A stretch of 64,000 nucleotides of DNA from Lingula anatina (GCF_001039355.2 NW_019776113.1:9787-73786), one strand, 5' to 3'; shown: positions 39,991 through 52,407, counted from the stretch's first letter. Notes: generated from the sequence alone by a model not told the origin. Program-made: numbers and translations.

Positions 39991-42900
39991 TCACTCATAC
40001 ATATCAGCATACATGTCTTGTCCCATTTTGATGAAGGTTTCTTTTTCAGAGGGTGTCATCTGGTGTACCATATCATCTGTTACCTCATGGAATGGGATCT
40101 TTTTGTCACCTATTGTCACCATAGGCTCAGCCTCATCATCCTCATCACTTTCCATTTCATCAACAGCTAAGAAATAGAAAATATATGGTATATAAATCAA
40201 ACATTATATCTTTTCATTTATTTCTATTCTTTGGAATTGACTAAAAATAAATTAATGAAAATTTAAGAGGTAAGAAATGCAAACAAATAGATGTAATGTC
40301 TTCATCATTTATAAACCAAATTATTTTCTTTCTCACTTCAGAGTTTTGTATGAACAATTATATTGAAAGATCAAATAGATTTTTTGAAATTATTCAAAAA
40401 CAATCTTGGGCTGGGGTGGACTTTCAATGTACTAAGAAAGATCAAGAAAATAAGTTTTTTTTCTACCCTAGAATACTACCCTGGAATAAAATCCAAAGTT
40501 TACTCATCACAGTGGAATGCGACATCTACTAAATTTACAAAAATATTTTATGCATTGTAACATTTTGCAAAATAACAGCCGGAATAACAGTAATTTCCAA
40601 TCTCATTTATCAGTAACCTCACAGACATGAAGTCTAAACATCCTGTTATCAATGACACCATCACACCTTTCATCGCGTTCATCTAAGCCACAAGAGCACC
40701 CCTCACGTCACCTTTATCAAGTGTTAAGACCACATGACAAGATCCCCTATTAACATACGTGACCACAGATGATGGGACAAGATGTGCACCAGGGTGACAG
40801 TTTCACTGGTTTACAAAAGATACCTGGTATTAATACTTTACATGGTAAAAACTGGGTTTCTGTTAAAGTATTTATCAATTAATAAAGTTATCAGAATACC
40901 ACATATCTGCAAAATTAGCCCCCCCCCCCCCCCCCCCCCCAATGCAGGAAAACTAATGTTTTTTTTTTTCTTTTTCATAATTTCAGGTTATTTGCATTGA
41001 TCATTCTAATCTAGGACCCTCTAGATAAATTTGTTTTTGGATCATAGTTGTAATAAAATTGCCCAAGTCACCAAGGGCGGGACCAGCTGATACATAGACA
41101 GCTATTATCTATTCTTATCTACATGTTTATCTTCATCAAAATTCTTTTCAACAAAATGCTTTCAAATGGAAAGGGGTAAGTAAACAGTTACACCCTCATA
41201 AGTCTCAATAAGGGGCAATTATTGTTAGGTGGGGTTATGCTTAGCATACTTTTTGCATGTAACAACATCTGCTGTAGTTATTTCCAGCTCTAAAATTATT
41301 TGTATGCATAATTTTGGTGTGTTTTCTTGTATTTATGGAACATAACATTACCAAAAGATGGTGTTAAGTGCAAATATATTACTTTTTACTTTGCTGAAGT
41401 AGCCAAATATATTTCACATATCACTCCCACTTTTTTATGAAAATCGCATTGTACAAAATTAATGTCTCCATAACACTGAAGAGAAATTTTAATGCTTGTG
41501 AAAAAAGTACGTAAACGTGACAGTGATGTGCGGTGAATATACTGAACAACCTTGTCAAACAATGCAGAAAGGGAATGGAATATATCTGTGCATCACAATG
41601 AGGAAACAGTAGTCCATCTGCCTGACTTCTGGTTACAAAAAATGTGAATAACAAGAAAAACGAGATACTGAAATATGAAACATTAACATGCACTATTCCA
41701 TGTCTAGACTTCATGTCTCTCTCAGAAGGATGTAAAAAATGTAACATACTTATCAGTTCATAAATCATACATCTTAAGGGAAATTGTAAAGGAACTTTGG
41801 AAAGGGTAAAAAATTATTTTTGTTTCACTGGGTGTAAAATATAAAGACCATCAAAGGACTTGCTTCTGCCCCCTCTAACCACTCCCCTTCTTCACACACA
41901 CACACACAAGATTTCTGTCTGGGTCTTAGTCTTTTTCTATTCTCTTTAAAAATAAAAGCTGTAGCCCTGTAAATCTGGTGCCCCTCTAACATTTTTGCAA
42001 AAACAGTATTCCAACGCAACACATATATGCAACTAAACAAGTTCCTGAATCTCAACAGATATGAGCCAATCTTAGAAAACTATTAACAATCATTTCATGA
42101 AAAACGCACTGCCCTTTATTCCACTGTGGATATTGTACTTTCTTTAATCCTGATAAAAAACGCTCATGCTTGATGTTAAGATCACTTGTTAAATGGGATT
42201 TTCCAGTTTACTGTAATTGCAGCTTCAAATGATTTACAATTCAGTTTAGAAGTATATATGATATTGCATCACAGCAAATAAAATTATCTTGGGGGGGGGG
42301 GGGGATCACTCTTTACTCATGCCACACTTGTTAACTACAAAACAATATCTTTTTTGTCCTATGTTATTCATTTAGGATATTTAAATTTGTATTGTTAAGT
42401 TTGATCAATTACTCTGGCAAGTCATCTAGTCTTGATAATGAAGACCAAAAGAAAGCCAAATGATGGATGTAAGTATGTAACAGTTGTAAACTCAAATATT
42501 TCACATTGAGCAAAGGATTATTTTCCCACTTTTGACCAATTTGAATAATTTCAACTCTTCTTTCAGTGGATTTTTTCCAATTCATTTTATAAATGTCCAG
42601 ACTAAATGTTGAACACTTTTTTTAATACCTCTATGAAAACCCTATGTTTTATTTCTTATTTGCAATAACAAGCCTGTCTAACGCAATGTGTTACCTAAGT
42701 TTTTTTTTTTTTTTTTTTTTTGGGGGGGTAGGGGGGTCTTTGGTTTGGGCCAGTAGATTCTCAGACCCTGGTGGTCTATATGGCCTGTAAGTTGGAGAGT
42801 ATTTGGCATAGATTGTCATTTTCAAGTATTTAATAACATATCACATTTTAAAAGAAAGAATTTGTGTACTTAGATAACAATCCTTTTAGCTTTAATTGAT

Positions 42901-45059
42901 GACAGCCATCATCTGACTGTTACACCCCATTTCCATAGATTTTTAGATCGATCTATCCCTGTGGGGAGTCTCACTAGATTACTGTCAGCTTGGCCGGCTT
43001 AAGCATCTGTCCCGCCTACTAAAAGCTGTAAGGGGGTAATTAACTATGGTGCCCGCTCGGCTGACTGCAATTTAGCGTGAACCCCCAGGGCGTTAGGTCG
43101 ATCTAAAACATAATCTTTAGGTCGATCTAAATCTCTGGGAAAGCACCCTTACATGTTGTGTAGATTGGCTGGTCACCGTCAGTTATATTTTTTAAGTTAT
43201 AATGACAGGAGAGGATCTGATTTGAATTTAAAAAGACTTTTTTAAAAGCAAAATGAACAGAACAATAAACGTGGTAAGCTTTGAAAAATGTGATAACCCA
43301 CAATGAAATAAAAGACAGCACCTTAAATATGGTATATGATAATATTGTTGCTGACAATGTAACTAAACTCCCCTCACCTTCAGCACTGCCTCCCAGGATG
43401 GCTGCAGCTGGCTTTGATGCCTCATCTCCAGAGTCACTAGATGAGCTTTCATCATCACTGCCCCCAGGTAAGCCTGGCAGGCCCACAGCAGCAGTCTTCT
43501 TCTCATGTACCAGAAGTGTGCGCATGATGTCCTCACTGTCCTGTGCACGGACAGTGGAAGGTTCTTGTGTTGACAGACCTGGTTTAATTTCCTGGAAAGC
43601 AATATGTATGAAATATATTATGTACTTTAAAATTAGTTCAAAGTGAAAAGGAAGAGCACACAATTTAGACATAATTAGGACAATAAAGTTATAATATTAA
43701 ATTCTTTCATCAACAGCTAAAAATCAGTTTTTATCATTCAAACGTTTCAATTTTAAGAAAATTCCAAGTTATTTAACAACCCCAAAGACCCTCTGAATAA
43801 AATCCCTGCATTTGGCCAACATGTTTTTCAAAACATTTACAAAAAGAATTTACCTGGGGTGTTGTTTCTGCCACAGCTCCATCCACAGTGCTTTCCACCA
43901 TCCAAATAGGACGTTCCTTTACTGGTTTTGTCTCAGATCCTGTCTGGTGGTCTTCTTCACCCATGCTGATAGTGACTGTATTTTCAGCAAAACCATAAGC
44001 CCTGTTCTTAGTGAGTTCTCCACTCCACACCGTCTTGTCCCCTGCTGCTGGATTCTTGGGGTGGGAACTTCCATGAGCCCGCCTGAATTAAGACATAGAA
44101 AGTTATCAGCAGTTCTAGTAAAGCACAGTTAGGCCTATAAAAATACTATAAGTGCTCTCTCTATCAGATAAACAGGCAAAATATACCATCACTAAGTTCT
44201 TTGTCTTTAACCAGTTGCTGATTATTCTTATCTTCCTGTGATTCTTTTAGTCCAACAGTATATTTATATCATCTTACAAGGGATGTCAGAGAGTGTCTTC
44301 CATTAAAAGATTAAAATATTCTGAAATAGTTTTAAAAGAAGCATTGTAAAATTATCTTAACATTCCTCTGCTCATTCTACTCAATTCTACACACCCTGTA
44401 ATTGTCCGAATATCTGTGGGTTCTGGTTCAAGGATATCTTGTGAGAGTTTCACATCTTCCACCTCGCGGAGCAATTTGTATAATCTCTCCATTTGTTCAT
44501 TAAATCTGGCCAGCACTGCCCTGGCATCCTGAACTGGCACTGCACTCTCATCCTCCACCACCTCTGTTCTACAGTATGTACACCTGAATGTGAATGTGGC
44601 CATGTCTAACAATTCCTTGGCTTCTAGGTCTGTGTAACTTTTATGGCATTCTGGGCAAATAAAAGAGGATCTGCTGGTTGAGTCCCTTTCTTGTGTCTCA
44701 ATTTTCCTCCTCATGTGATCTAGCTTGTATTTGACTACATTCACAAAAACTTGATAATTAATGAAATAGTAATTATGCCGTGTGGTTTTCCCTTCAGAAT
44801 CTGTCTCTACACGCATTCTGACTTTTATAAATCTGTCACTTTTCAAAGTGTTCATGATGGTTCTAAGTTGCTTGCGATCATATTTTAGAAGTTCTGCCAT
44901 GTCTTCTTCTTTCATACATGGGTTTCGTACTAACATGTCAATTACTAAGGCATACTCTATTCCATAGAAACCCCTGGCTACATATCTTGCCAAAGTTTTC
45001 AGTGCTTCTGGAACCTCTGTAAGCACATCTGGTTCACTGGCTGCTACTGCTGTAGACAT
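39991..45059 (-). CDS. GTF2E1: General transcription factor IIE subunit 1 (TFIIE alpha)
   Basis: TFIIE alpha is the nuclear RNA polymerase II initiation factor that recruits TFIIH and aids promoter opening. Coding exons are 44395-45059, 43854-44082, 43378-43591 and 39991-40166, with phases 2, 0 and 1 at the junctions: 1,284 nt, 427 aa plus stop (human 439 aa). Residues about 10-90 form the winged helix ([35 protein letters not shown]). A zinc ribbon follows with C135-x2-C138 and C160-x2-C163. Then come ILEPEPT, the conserved KERPIW.VEST element, an acidic Ser-rich tract, and the C-terminal acidic helix region (DEDDEAEP ... [14 protein letters not shown]) used to contact TFIIH. The start is the first ATG after a tttttgcag acceptor, so an upstream non-coding exon is implied. 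Exon 4 to exon 5 spans a 3.2-kb intron. Confidence 0.95.
40919..40940. repeat. Poly-C tract
   Basis: Twenty-two consecutive C bases in the last GTF2E1 intron, followed shortly by a T tract. Homopolymer G/C runs recur at 42291-42304, 42722-42736, 46614-46624 and 60197-60207. Confidence 0.9.
42923..43148. mobile_element. Imperfect inverted-repeat element in a GTF2E1 intron
   Basis: The left end has TTTCCATAGATT..TAGATCGATCTA and the complement of the right end TTTCCCAGAGATTTAGATCG; possible TTA duplications flank it at 42920-42922 and 43149-43151. The outermost few bases do not pair well, so the boundaries are tentative. The interior is locally GC-richer than its surroundings. Confidence 0.55.
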
Positions 45060-45070
45060 CCTGATAACCA
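45060..45070 (-). other. GTF2E1: 5' UTR part of the first coding exon of GTF2E1
   Basis: Eleven bases lie between a strong tttttgcag acceptor and the ATG. A matching 5' donor (ACTG|gtaaga) is present at 47045/47044, close to the RABL3 start, which places a non-coding first exon in the shared promoter region. Confidence 0.55.
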
Positions 45071-45244
45071 CTGCAAAAATAGAAAATGAACAACTTTATC
45101 ATTATTAATTTTAACAATTTTAATTATTATTATGATGTATTCAAATGTGAAGTACAGTATTAGAATTACTGATTCATCACAAGGCATCCATACCAATAAA
45201 TCTTATAGGTAACTGTCCTTGGAAGAATTCTACTCGTATCTGCC

Positions 45245-45624
45245 TTAAAGGTACATACAAACCGAGCATCGGTGGAGCGTGGATTCCCAGTAACACATGT
45301 AAACCACTTCTACTAGTTTCTAATATGACTCAAATAAATTTGACATGCCAAGGGATAAACTGAATAGATCACTCGATCTTTAGACCTTTAGACTGCTCCT
45401 TTCTTTAAATTTTTGGTAATAAATTTAACCTACTTTCATGACCTACTTTTCTGCCCCATTGACATACAGCTTAGAATGCCAGCAGAAAAAAAACGTTCAA
45501 ACATCATTTTCGGGTAAAATTAAACAACGCCTTTTGGTAATTCTCTTAGTTATACTACTTGAAACTATATGCTGGCATTTGGTTGGTTTTAGTGACAAAA
45601 ATTTGACTTTGTATGCATCTTTAA
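45245..45624. mobile_element. 380-bp TTAA MITE with TIR TTAAAGRTRCATACAAA
   Basis: The left end TTAAAGGTACATACAAA and the complement of the right end TTAAAGATGCATACAAA are inverted repeats with TTAA outermost. A second copy in opposite orientation is at 5689-6073. It ends only 10 bp from the neighbouring TTAA element. Confidence 0.85.
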
Positions 45625-45634
45625 ATTGCAATGC

Positions 45635-45979
45635 TTAAAGGGATAATAACTCTTTGTATGAGATCTATATTCCACAATAAAAACATTGTGAATAACTCAT
45701 AGAAATATAATATATTCTGTTTTACCACAAAAATGGCAGTTATAGCTATTATTCTGATATTTGAGCTTGTCTTCAGATCACGTGACCTCCATTGATGGTT
45801 ATACTCCGTTAAAATCTCTTAAGAGATTTTAACAAAAAACCAAACTTTTAAGAAAAAAAACAGGGACTAACTTTGAAAGTAAAAATGGATTCATTAACCA
45901 TTGGTAAGTATGGGAAAATTGTTGTTTACTCCAGGAAAATTCATTTTTTGGCCAAAACGAAGAGTTATTATCCCTTTAA
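45635..45979. mobile_element. 345-bp TTAA MITE with TIR TTAAAGGGATAATAACTCTT
   Basis: Both ends are the same 20-bp inverted sequence including the TTAA target. The centre holds a perfect palindrome AAAATCTCTTAAGAGATTTT. TTAA duplication suggests mobilisation by a piggyBac-type transposase. It lies in GTF2E1 intron 1. A truncated relative is at 23419-23527. Confidence 0.85.
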
Positions 45980-47044
45980 ATAATGACACAGATCTGATGT
46001 ACTTAACCATTTTGCAGTCATTCTGTGCAAAAACAATAATTGCCCACAAGTTCATGTTTCTTTTACTTGCATCAAGATGACCTTATACTGCTAGCTAACA
46101 AGTTAAGAATACTTGTCTTAGTATGTCACACATTTAAAAATGTCCCAAAGTACGTCATATTTTCTTTATCTACATATCCTGCAAAACTACTAATTCAGAC
46201 ATTAAAAAATATAAAATTCCTTACATAAAAGTATCTGGCATTGATAGTACCTTCTGATATTTATAGGAAGACATGGCATTCTTAATGACCAAATGACTGG
46301 AAAATTATTAAATTGAGAATGGAATTAAACATCTAATCCAAGAGCAGGGATGGGTCGAGTAATGATACGTTGGTAACAGAAAATGGCTTTTTTCCAGACA
46401 AATTCACTTTGGCAGGTAAACCCCACATAGAGTATCCTTAAGATGAATTAGCACCAACACTCTGGGACAGTCCAATTTAGATTTAAATGGCAAAATGGAA
46501 AATACAGCAAAAAGGCAGTCATTTTAATAGCTGATGTGGAATGGAGATAACTGTTTAGTTGCTACTCTACTCACATGAGAGTGAGACTATCTACAAAATT
46601 GACTGCAAATATACCCCCCCCCCCGCCCCAAACAATTAAATTGAAAATAAATATTTTTACATTGTAACTTACATTGCAAAGCTCTTAATTTTTTTTTTTC
46701 ATTTTAAATGTAAATTACATTTTTAAAAGCCAATGAACATAATGTTTCAATGTATCTAATGATTTAATTTTCATTATAACTTTATTTGATTACATATAAA
46801 ATGAAAAAGCTTTTTGTATATCACTGCGTTTAATTTCAGATGTTAGAATTCAATTTTGACATACATCTAGTAAATGCATTACATTTCCATCAAATCGAGA
46901 ATTATTTCAACGGGTAGAGAAGTTACAACAATAACCTCATAATAAAAACACAACGACACGGATCGTCGCACATTTTACATTAAAGAAAACACTTCACTTG
47001 ACGGGCATCTCAGTAATTACTACAGTCATATGACAGCATCTTAC

Positions 47045-47130
47045 CAGTTTAGGGTTTCGGTCGTCTACAACATCTAATCATAATCATAATCAAAAGCAAA
47101 GCCAAACCTCACCTCGCTTTTTTTAACGAA
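47045..47130 (-). other. GTF2E1: Probable non-coding exon 1 of GTF2E1 (right limit unknown)
   Basis: The donor ACTG|gtaaga on the minus strand at 47045/47044 is the best candidate partner for the acceptor at 45071. The transcription start cannot be seen; the right boundary given is a guess. The stretch contains a very short upstream ATG reading frame. Confidence 0.35.
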
Positions 47131-47385
47131 AGTAAGAAAATAATACGCTTCCGATGTCAGTCACCCAAGAAAGGCTTATTTTTAAATAAATATCTTAAAA
47201 TATCATTGCAAAATCACTTTCAAAAAATTACTCATATCATCATATGACTGGAAAATTACAGAGTAGACACTTTGTTCTTGCTTTAGTTTTTACACTTTAT
47301 GCGTATACAATAAATCCTAAATTTTATTCAAAGATCAACGTTGAAAAAAGTGTTTATTCCAATCAGTGAACAGTTGGTTTCCATT
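47046..47385. promoter_or_regulatory. Bidirectional promoter region of GTF2E1 and RABL3
   Basis: Only about 340 bp separate the inferred GTF2E1 first-exon donor from the RABL3 start codon, and the genes are transcribed away from each other. No TATA box stands out. ATTATGGCTGCC around the RABL3 ATG resembles YY1-type initiator sequences. The promoter role is inferred from geometry. Confidence 0.5.
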
Positions 47386-50300
47386 ATGGCTGCCACGGAC
47401 AAAGTGCGAATTTTGGTTGTAGGAGATTCAGGTCAGTTGTAACCATTATGAAACGTGGTTTGCTTTCTCTGAAATTTACCATATACTTGCACACCATTCT
47501 TCTCTTTGAAAGGGTAATATGAGTTAAGAAAATGTGATGATATGAAACTATCAGTGATTACAATTTCGGGGGAGAGATTCATTTCTGTCACTGAAATTCT
47601 GTCTGCAGTACGTACCAAGACGGCACCCTGAGCTTCAGAGCTAACTTGACACTAACCTTTTCACTGTAGCCTATCTCCATCGTGTCAAGTAACCTCTGAC
47701 GAAAATAGTTTGACCTATTTTATATAAGCCAATCGAATCCATGTTTCAAAAATTTTCACCAAAGTTTGGTGAAAACGCTGATTGGTTGATCGTCAATCGG
47801 CAATCCTCGGCTGATTCCGCAAGCTCCATACTAACAACATAGTTATTGTCGAGTGCGGAGACATCTGAGTAGTTCCGAGTGCATAACCGTACACAAAGAA
47901 AGCATGGAGTATATCGGAATTGAAACCAGAGCAGTATGATGCCCTGCATCATTATCTACTGAGGGATGATGTATTTTGCGTGCTGCCCACAGGTTACGGC
48001 GGGGCCGTAGCGATAGTCCGAAGGTTCAATAGTCCGAAGGTTCATTGGTCCGAATGTTCACTATAGAACATTCGGACCAATGAACCCTTGATGAAAAAAT
48101 CGATGAAAATGTTACCACTTTTCGGACCAATGAACCTTCGGACCAATGAACCTTCGGACTATCGAGACGCCCCCGTTACGGCAAGTCCCTGATATTGAGC
48201 CTTATCTCTGATTGGTCCGGATTTGAACAAAGCGCGCTTTGACTCGTTCGCGTTCATTGGCTAGATCGTTCAATGAGTCATTGAGTGCGGGCTTTAAATT
48301 TGATTGGCGGGCGGCGGGGGCACTCGAATCTGGTCAGAGGTTACTTGACACGATGGAGATAGGCTACAGTGAAAAGGTTAGTGTCAAGTTAGCTCTGAAG
48401 CTCAGGGTGCAAGTCGGCGGCCAACATGCCATTAGAATGGAAATGATAGAAATAAGATTATTTTTATTGTAGGAGTTGGTAAGACATCCCTTGTACATAT
48501 GATATGTCACAATGAGCCAATGTTAAACCCAAGTTGGACCATAGGATGTTCTGTAGATGTCAAGGTAAGAAATATGCAAAAAGAATATAACTGGTCTCAC
48601 TAAACACCGAAATGACAAGGAATGACTACAGTGACTTGAAATGACACCATAATATTGCTTTAAACATCACAATAATGTATGTTGTAATATGAAAACATAA
48701 TATTGTTAATCAAAATTTAAATCTAAATACTACAAATAAACTGGCCAACCTAAAATGCCCAAATAGTACAACACAGCAAAGTACACTATAGACAATGAGG
48801 CTGGATGAAAGTAAACACAGGGAATGCTCTGTCTAAAGAAAATTGGTCGATATAAAAGTGAAATATATAAATAGGTAATTTGTGTCTTTAATACAACTTT
48901 TTAATTTGGTACAATTTTTTTTTATCATTGGGACCTCTGCCATGTTGCCAAGAAGAGACACTTCTAAACAAAGCATACCAATTTGTCAAGTTGGATCAAT
49001 GATATTAATAACCTAGTAGAAAATTTTGCCTTTATATAACCTTATTTTTGTGGGAATGCCTGTTTCCTGTGTTAACTCATGTCTATAGTCATTTTCTCTA
49101 GTATATTATGCTGTGTTGCAGTGTACTGCACATTTTAGGTGTATCCCAAATAAACTATTTTAACCAAGGTAAGTAACTCCCATTTCACAAAGAAAATGAA
49201 TCACCTAACAACATCACCTTTGTTTTATGAAGCCAGGTGAAAAAAATCTGCATTTCCGTGATACTGTTAGTTATAATTTTATTTCATTTAATTAGTTTTT
49301 CATTTGTGTCATATTTCAAACACATGTATTACAGCATGCCTTCTCTTGCTCACATTTCATGTTTAAAGAAAAATAATAAATTGTTTCTCAGAAATGTCCC
49401 ATTTTATGTTTCAGTTGCATGATTACAAAGCAGGGACACCAGCAGAAAAGACATATTTTATAGAGCTGTGGGACATAGGAGGATCTTCAAGTCATAAGAA
49501 TAGCAGATCCATATTTTATAGCCCTGTTAATGGTGGGTAAAAGGGTGACACAAAATATATCATTAATTAGACAACAAGAACAGATTTTATTTTTATTTTT
49601 ACCAAATCAGTATTTGTATGTATTCTCTACTTCATATTGAGATTTTACATGCCTTTTTTTTTTTGGTCTTGTAAAAGATAAAACTTATTACTGCTTTACA
49701 AACTTTCCTTTCCCATCCAGGTATCATTTTAGTCCATGATTTATCAAATAGAAAATCACACCAGAATCTCAGAAAGTGGCTGGCGGAAATCTTAAATAAA
49801 GAAGGAAAGGGCATAGAAAATGGGTGAGTTACTTAATCATATATATATATATATATATATATCTTTGGTTAGATTAATGATATTCAATAGTGTAAGGCAT
49901 ATGCACAACTATTCTAATTATGTGAAAAATTCTGTTCCAGTTACTATGATGACTACGATCCAGAGCAGTTTGCAGGAAATCAGATTCCAATATTAGTGAT
50001 TGGTACAAAGGCTGACCTGGCAGAGACTGTGAAGAAGGAAACACTTTTATCAAGAATGTCATCAATAGCAGAGGAATGTTGTGCAGATGAAATAAATCTT
50101 GTAAGTCTCTACCCTTGTCATAACATCATGGGTTTTTACTCACAAATTTAATACAACACATTTTCTCAATATTTTATTTTTGCTAGTCTTTGTTTTTAGT
50201 TTCTCAAAAAAGGATTTCTTTTTCTAACTGGAGAATCATTTTTCTGTGGTGTTGAGAAATATGATATACAAAAGAGCAATTTTGTTTGAATTTTGGAATT

Positions 50301-51995
50301 TGTAAAGTAATTTTGAATTCAATCCTCTGGTTAGGTTTTTTATTTTTATATATTTTTTCAATAGCCGAATAATAAACTGGAATTTTTTAAAGATTTTTAA
50401 ATTGTTAAGCATTATTATGACTTTTTTTAATATTAAAAAAAAAACCGGAGTATGCATAGTTGAGTTGAATGTGCAATTTTATGTTACAAACATATATATA
50501 TGATTGGGGTATTTCACAAGTTATTTTCTCTTTGAACACAGGCATGCAATCAAGTAAAATATCTGGCACCAGGATCAAGCAATGCAGTCAGGCTTAGCAG
50601 ATTTTTTGACAAGGTATGTGGCAATAAAGAAAAATATATTGTTATAAGCTATAAATATACTAACTTTGTTTTACAAAAGACAGTGTTAAAATACGGTTAA
50701 TAATTTTTAAGGTGTTTCCCAACTAGACTTTTTCAATCAGTGAAAATGTGCCTTGAAAATCAGGGTTATAGCTAGCACCTTCTTCCTTTGGTTCATGTTG
50801 CACATTTTGTATGTGCCTCTGCCAGAGTGCTTCAGTGATGTCAGCAGCTAACCAATTGTTTGTACTTTTGTCAATTATTCCCAGAAGAAAAACTGCCATC
50901 TTGTCCTGCGTATGTGTTCACATATTCACTTGTTGTTCAAGTCTGGTATTTATCCACCATGATGAGTTTGCATTTAATTGGTACTTATACATGGCACATG
51001 GCTTTTAACAAAGAAAGAAGGCTGTAAATGTTTGTAATGTACAGAAAAGATAGCTAAATAGTAAGTGCAGAATATATGCCAAGAGGGACTGGGAATGGAA
51101 AGTGATTGGCAGTCATCATGCATTGGATGGTGTTTTCATGCATATTACCTTGAGTGTGTTGGACTGAGAAATTACAGAAATAGGCAAGACTAACTTCCAG
51201 TGAGATTTTTACTGAATAAGTGATGGTGGGAAGGGGATTTCTAATACGGAATTCATCATAGCATACTGCAAGTTAATGTTGCAAATGTACCATCCTTTCA
51301 ATGCAATAAACAGTAGCATCTATTAGCTTCCAAGAAACTTGTTGATCCCAAGGCATAACTTGTCAAAAAGGTAACGAGGATGCACATTTTTTCTTCTCTT
51401 TGTACTGCAATTTCAGATTTCTTAAGTACTGGTCAAATCTTTAAATTCTCCAGCCAGAATATTGAAAATTTTTCTAGATACTTGTTCCTGGTCATAGCAA
51501 TACAAGTCACCAGATGGCAGCACTGGGGCACACCTGAGTCCCCCTCATGAATCTCTCTGATACAAAAATGTCCTTTTTATAAGCCTTTTATTGGTGCTTT
51601 TATCAAAACGGTCATCTTTTTTAAAAATATTTTTCAGGTTCTAGAGAGAAGATATCATTCTAGCAACAATTTACAGGTATGTTGCAAGTCAGACAATTGA
51701 TATATTATGAGCCCAATAAGCTTTAAAAAAACAAACAATTCTCACAAGAACGTTTTCCTCATCATTTGAAATGGAATAAAAATCACCCTAAGTGTACAGC
51801 TGTCAGTATATGACAAAGTTTATTTCTTTGAAAAAATCATGAAAATACTTTGAAATACATAATATTACAGAATACAGTATGATATTGAAATGTAATGTAA
51901 TAATTTTCTATCTATTTGCTTAGACTTCCCAGTCACCAGTAGTAGACAGGCGGCGCCCTGCAATGCATTACAGTAAATCTTCGCATGTGGATTGA
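47386..51995 (+). CDS. RABL3: Rab-like protein 3, divergent Ras-superfamily GTPase
   Basis: Eight exons, 47386-47431, 48473-48564, 49415-49532, 49721-49823, 49941-50100, 50542-50613, 51638-51676 and 51924-51995, join in consistent phase to 702 nt, 233 aa (human 236). The G1 loop GDSGVGKTS is at residues 13-21, [12 protein letters not shown] covers switch I, WDIGG replaces the usual WDTAGQ, and GTKADL is the G4 motif. There is no C-terminal prenylation cysteine (the end is SSHVD), as is typical of RABL3. Known RABL3 proteins bind SmgGDS and affect Ras-family prenylation; that role is inferred here. Intron 1 holds several mobile-element relics. The gene is divergent from GTF2E1 and convergent with TANGO2. 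Confidence 0.95.
47902..48231 (+). pseudogene. RecQ-like DNA helicase fragment interrupted by a MITE
   Basis: The frame from 47902 reads [14 protein letters not shown] ... [12 protein letters not shown] and stops exactly at 48000; it resumes at 48183 with [11 protein letters not shown] and reaches a stop soon after. LPTGYGKS is helicase motif I (Walker A), and LKPEQ plus DVF.VLPTGYGKSLI is typical of the RecQ-like helicases that are multicopy in many invertebrate genomes. The break is a 174-bp insertion. It is a short relic, not a gene. Confidence 0.65.
48001..48174. mobile_element. 174-bp inverted-repeat MITE with 8-bp target duplication
   Basis: The flanks are GTTACGGC at 47993-48000 and again at 48175-48182. 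The ends are inverted copies (GGGGCCGTAGCGATAGTCCG and the complement of the right end, GGGGGCGTCTCGATAGTCCG). Inside are repeated GGTTCATTGGTCCGAA units in both orientations. An 8-bp duplication with G-rich ends fits hAT-, Merlin- or P-like elements; the family is not decided. Confidence 0.75.
49839..49862. repeat. RABL3: (AT)n microsatellite in a RABL3 intron
   Basis: About eleven AT units lie 15 bp after the exon 4 donor, in a 117-bp intron. Confidence 0.9.
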
Positions 51996-52407
51996 AACCC
52001 ATACAGTACAGAAAGCATGAAACTATACTGACATATTGTAAAAGAGTTAGGTATTCAAATTTAATGTAGTGGATACTTAACTTGTATAATGTCAGAGTGA
52101 CAAGTTTAAACAGTTGGAATCAAGTTACAGATTCTTGGACATGCTACCTAATGAGTTACCAATAAGTGGAAGTGGCAAACATGTAACAATAGACTTCAGA
52201 ATATAGGCAGATTTAACTGACAGAAGACCTGTTTTAATTCACTCCTTTAACTTAAATTCACAATATAACAGGTACATCATAAAATTAGTTCCAGTTTGGT
52301 TATATATAGAATCATGATTTTAAACTTGGAATGTATATAAGATTTCTGCTGGACAGATTCTTTCTCCAATGTAATTTTACTGCATAGAAATTGTACATTG
52401 TAAAAGG

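Larger units (their letters stand above)
40167..43377 (-). other. GTF2E1: Last intron of GTF2E1
   Basis: 3.2 kb with homopolymer runs and the inverted-repeat element at 42923-43148; no coding signal beyond chance. Confidence 0.6.
47623..48410. repeat. Perfect 78-bp inverted repeats flanking a 632-bp insert in RABL3 intron 1
   Basis: The left arm 47623-47700 and right arm 48333-48410 are exact reverse complements over 78 bases and stop sharply at both ends. Outer ends read GCACCCTGAG inward. No clear target-site duplication is visible. The interior contains a RecQ-like helicase fragment and a nested MITE. It may be a non-autonomous DNA transposon with long terminal repeats, or an inverted duplication. 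Confidence 0.8.

Noticed and set aside
48239-48472. 77-codon plus-strand frame in RABL3 intron 1
   Set aside because: It spans the right arm of the 78-bp inverted repeat and ends at the exon 2 acceptor; a by-product of the repeat.
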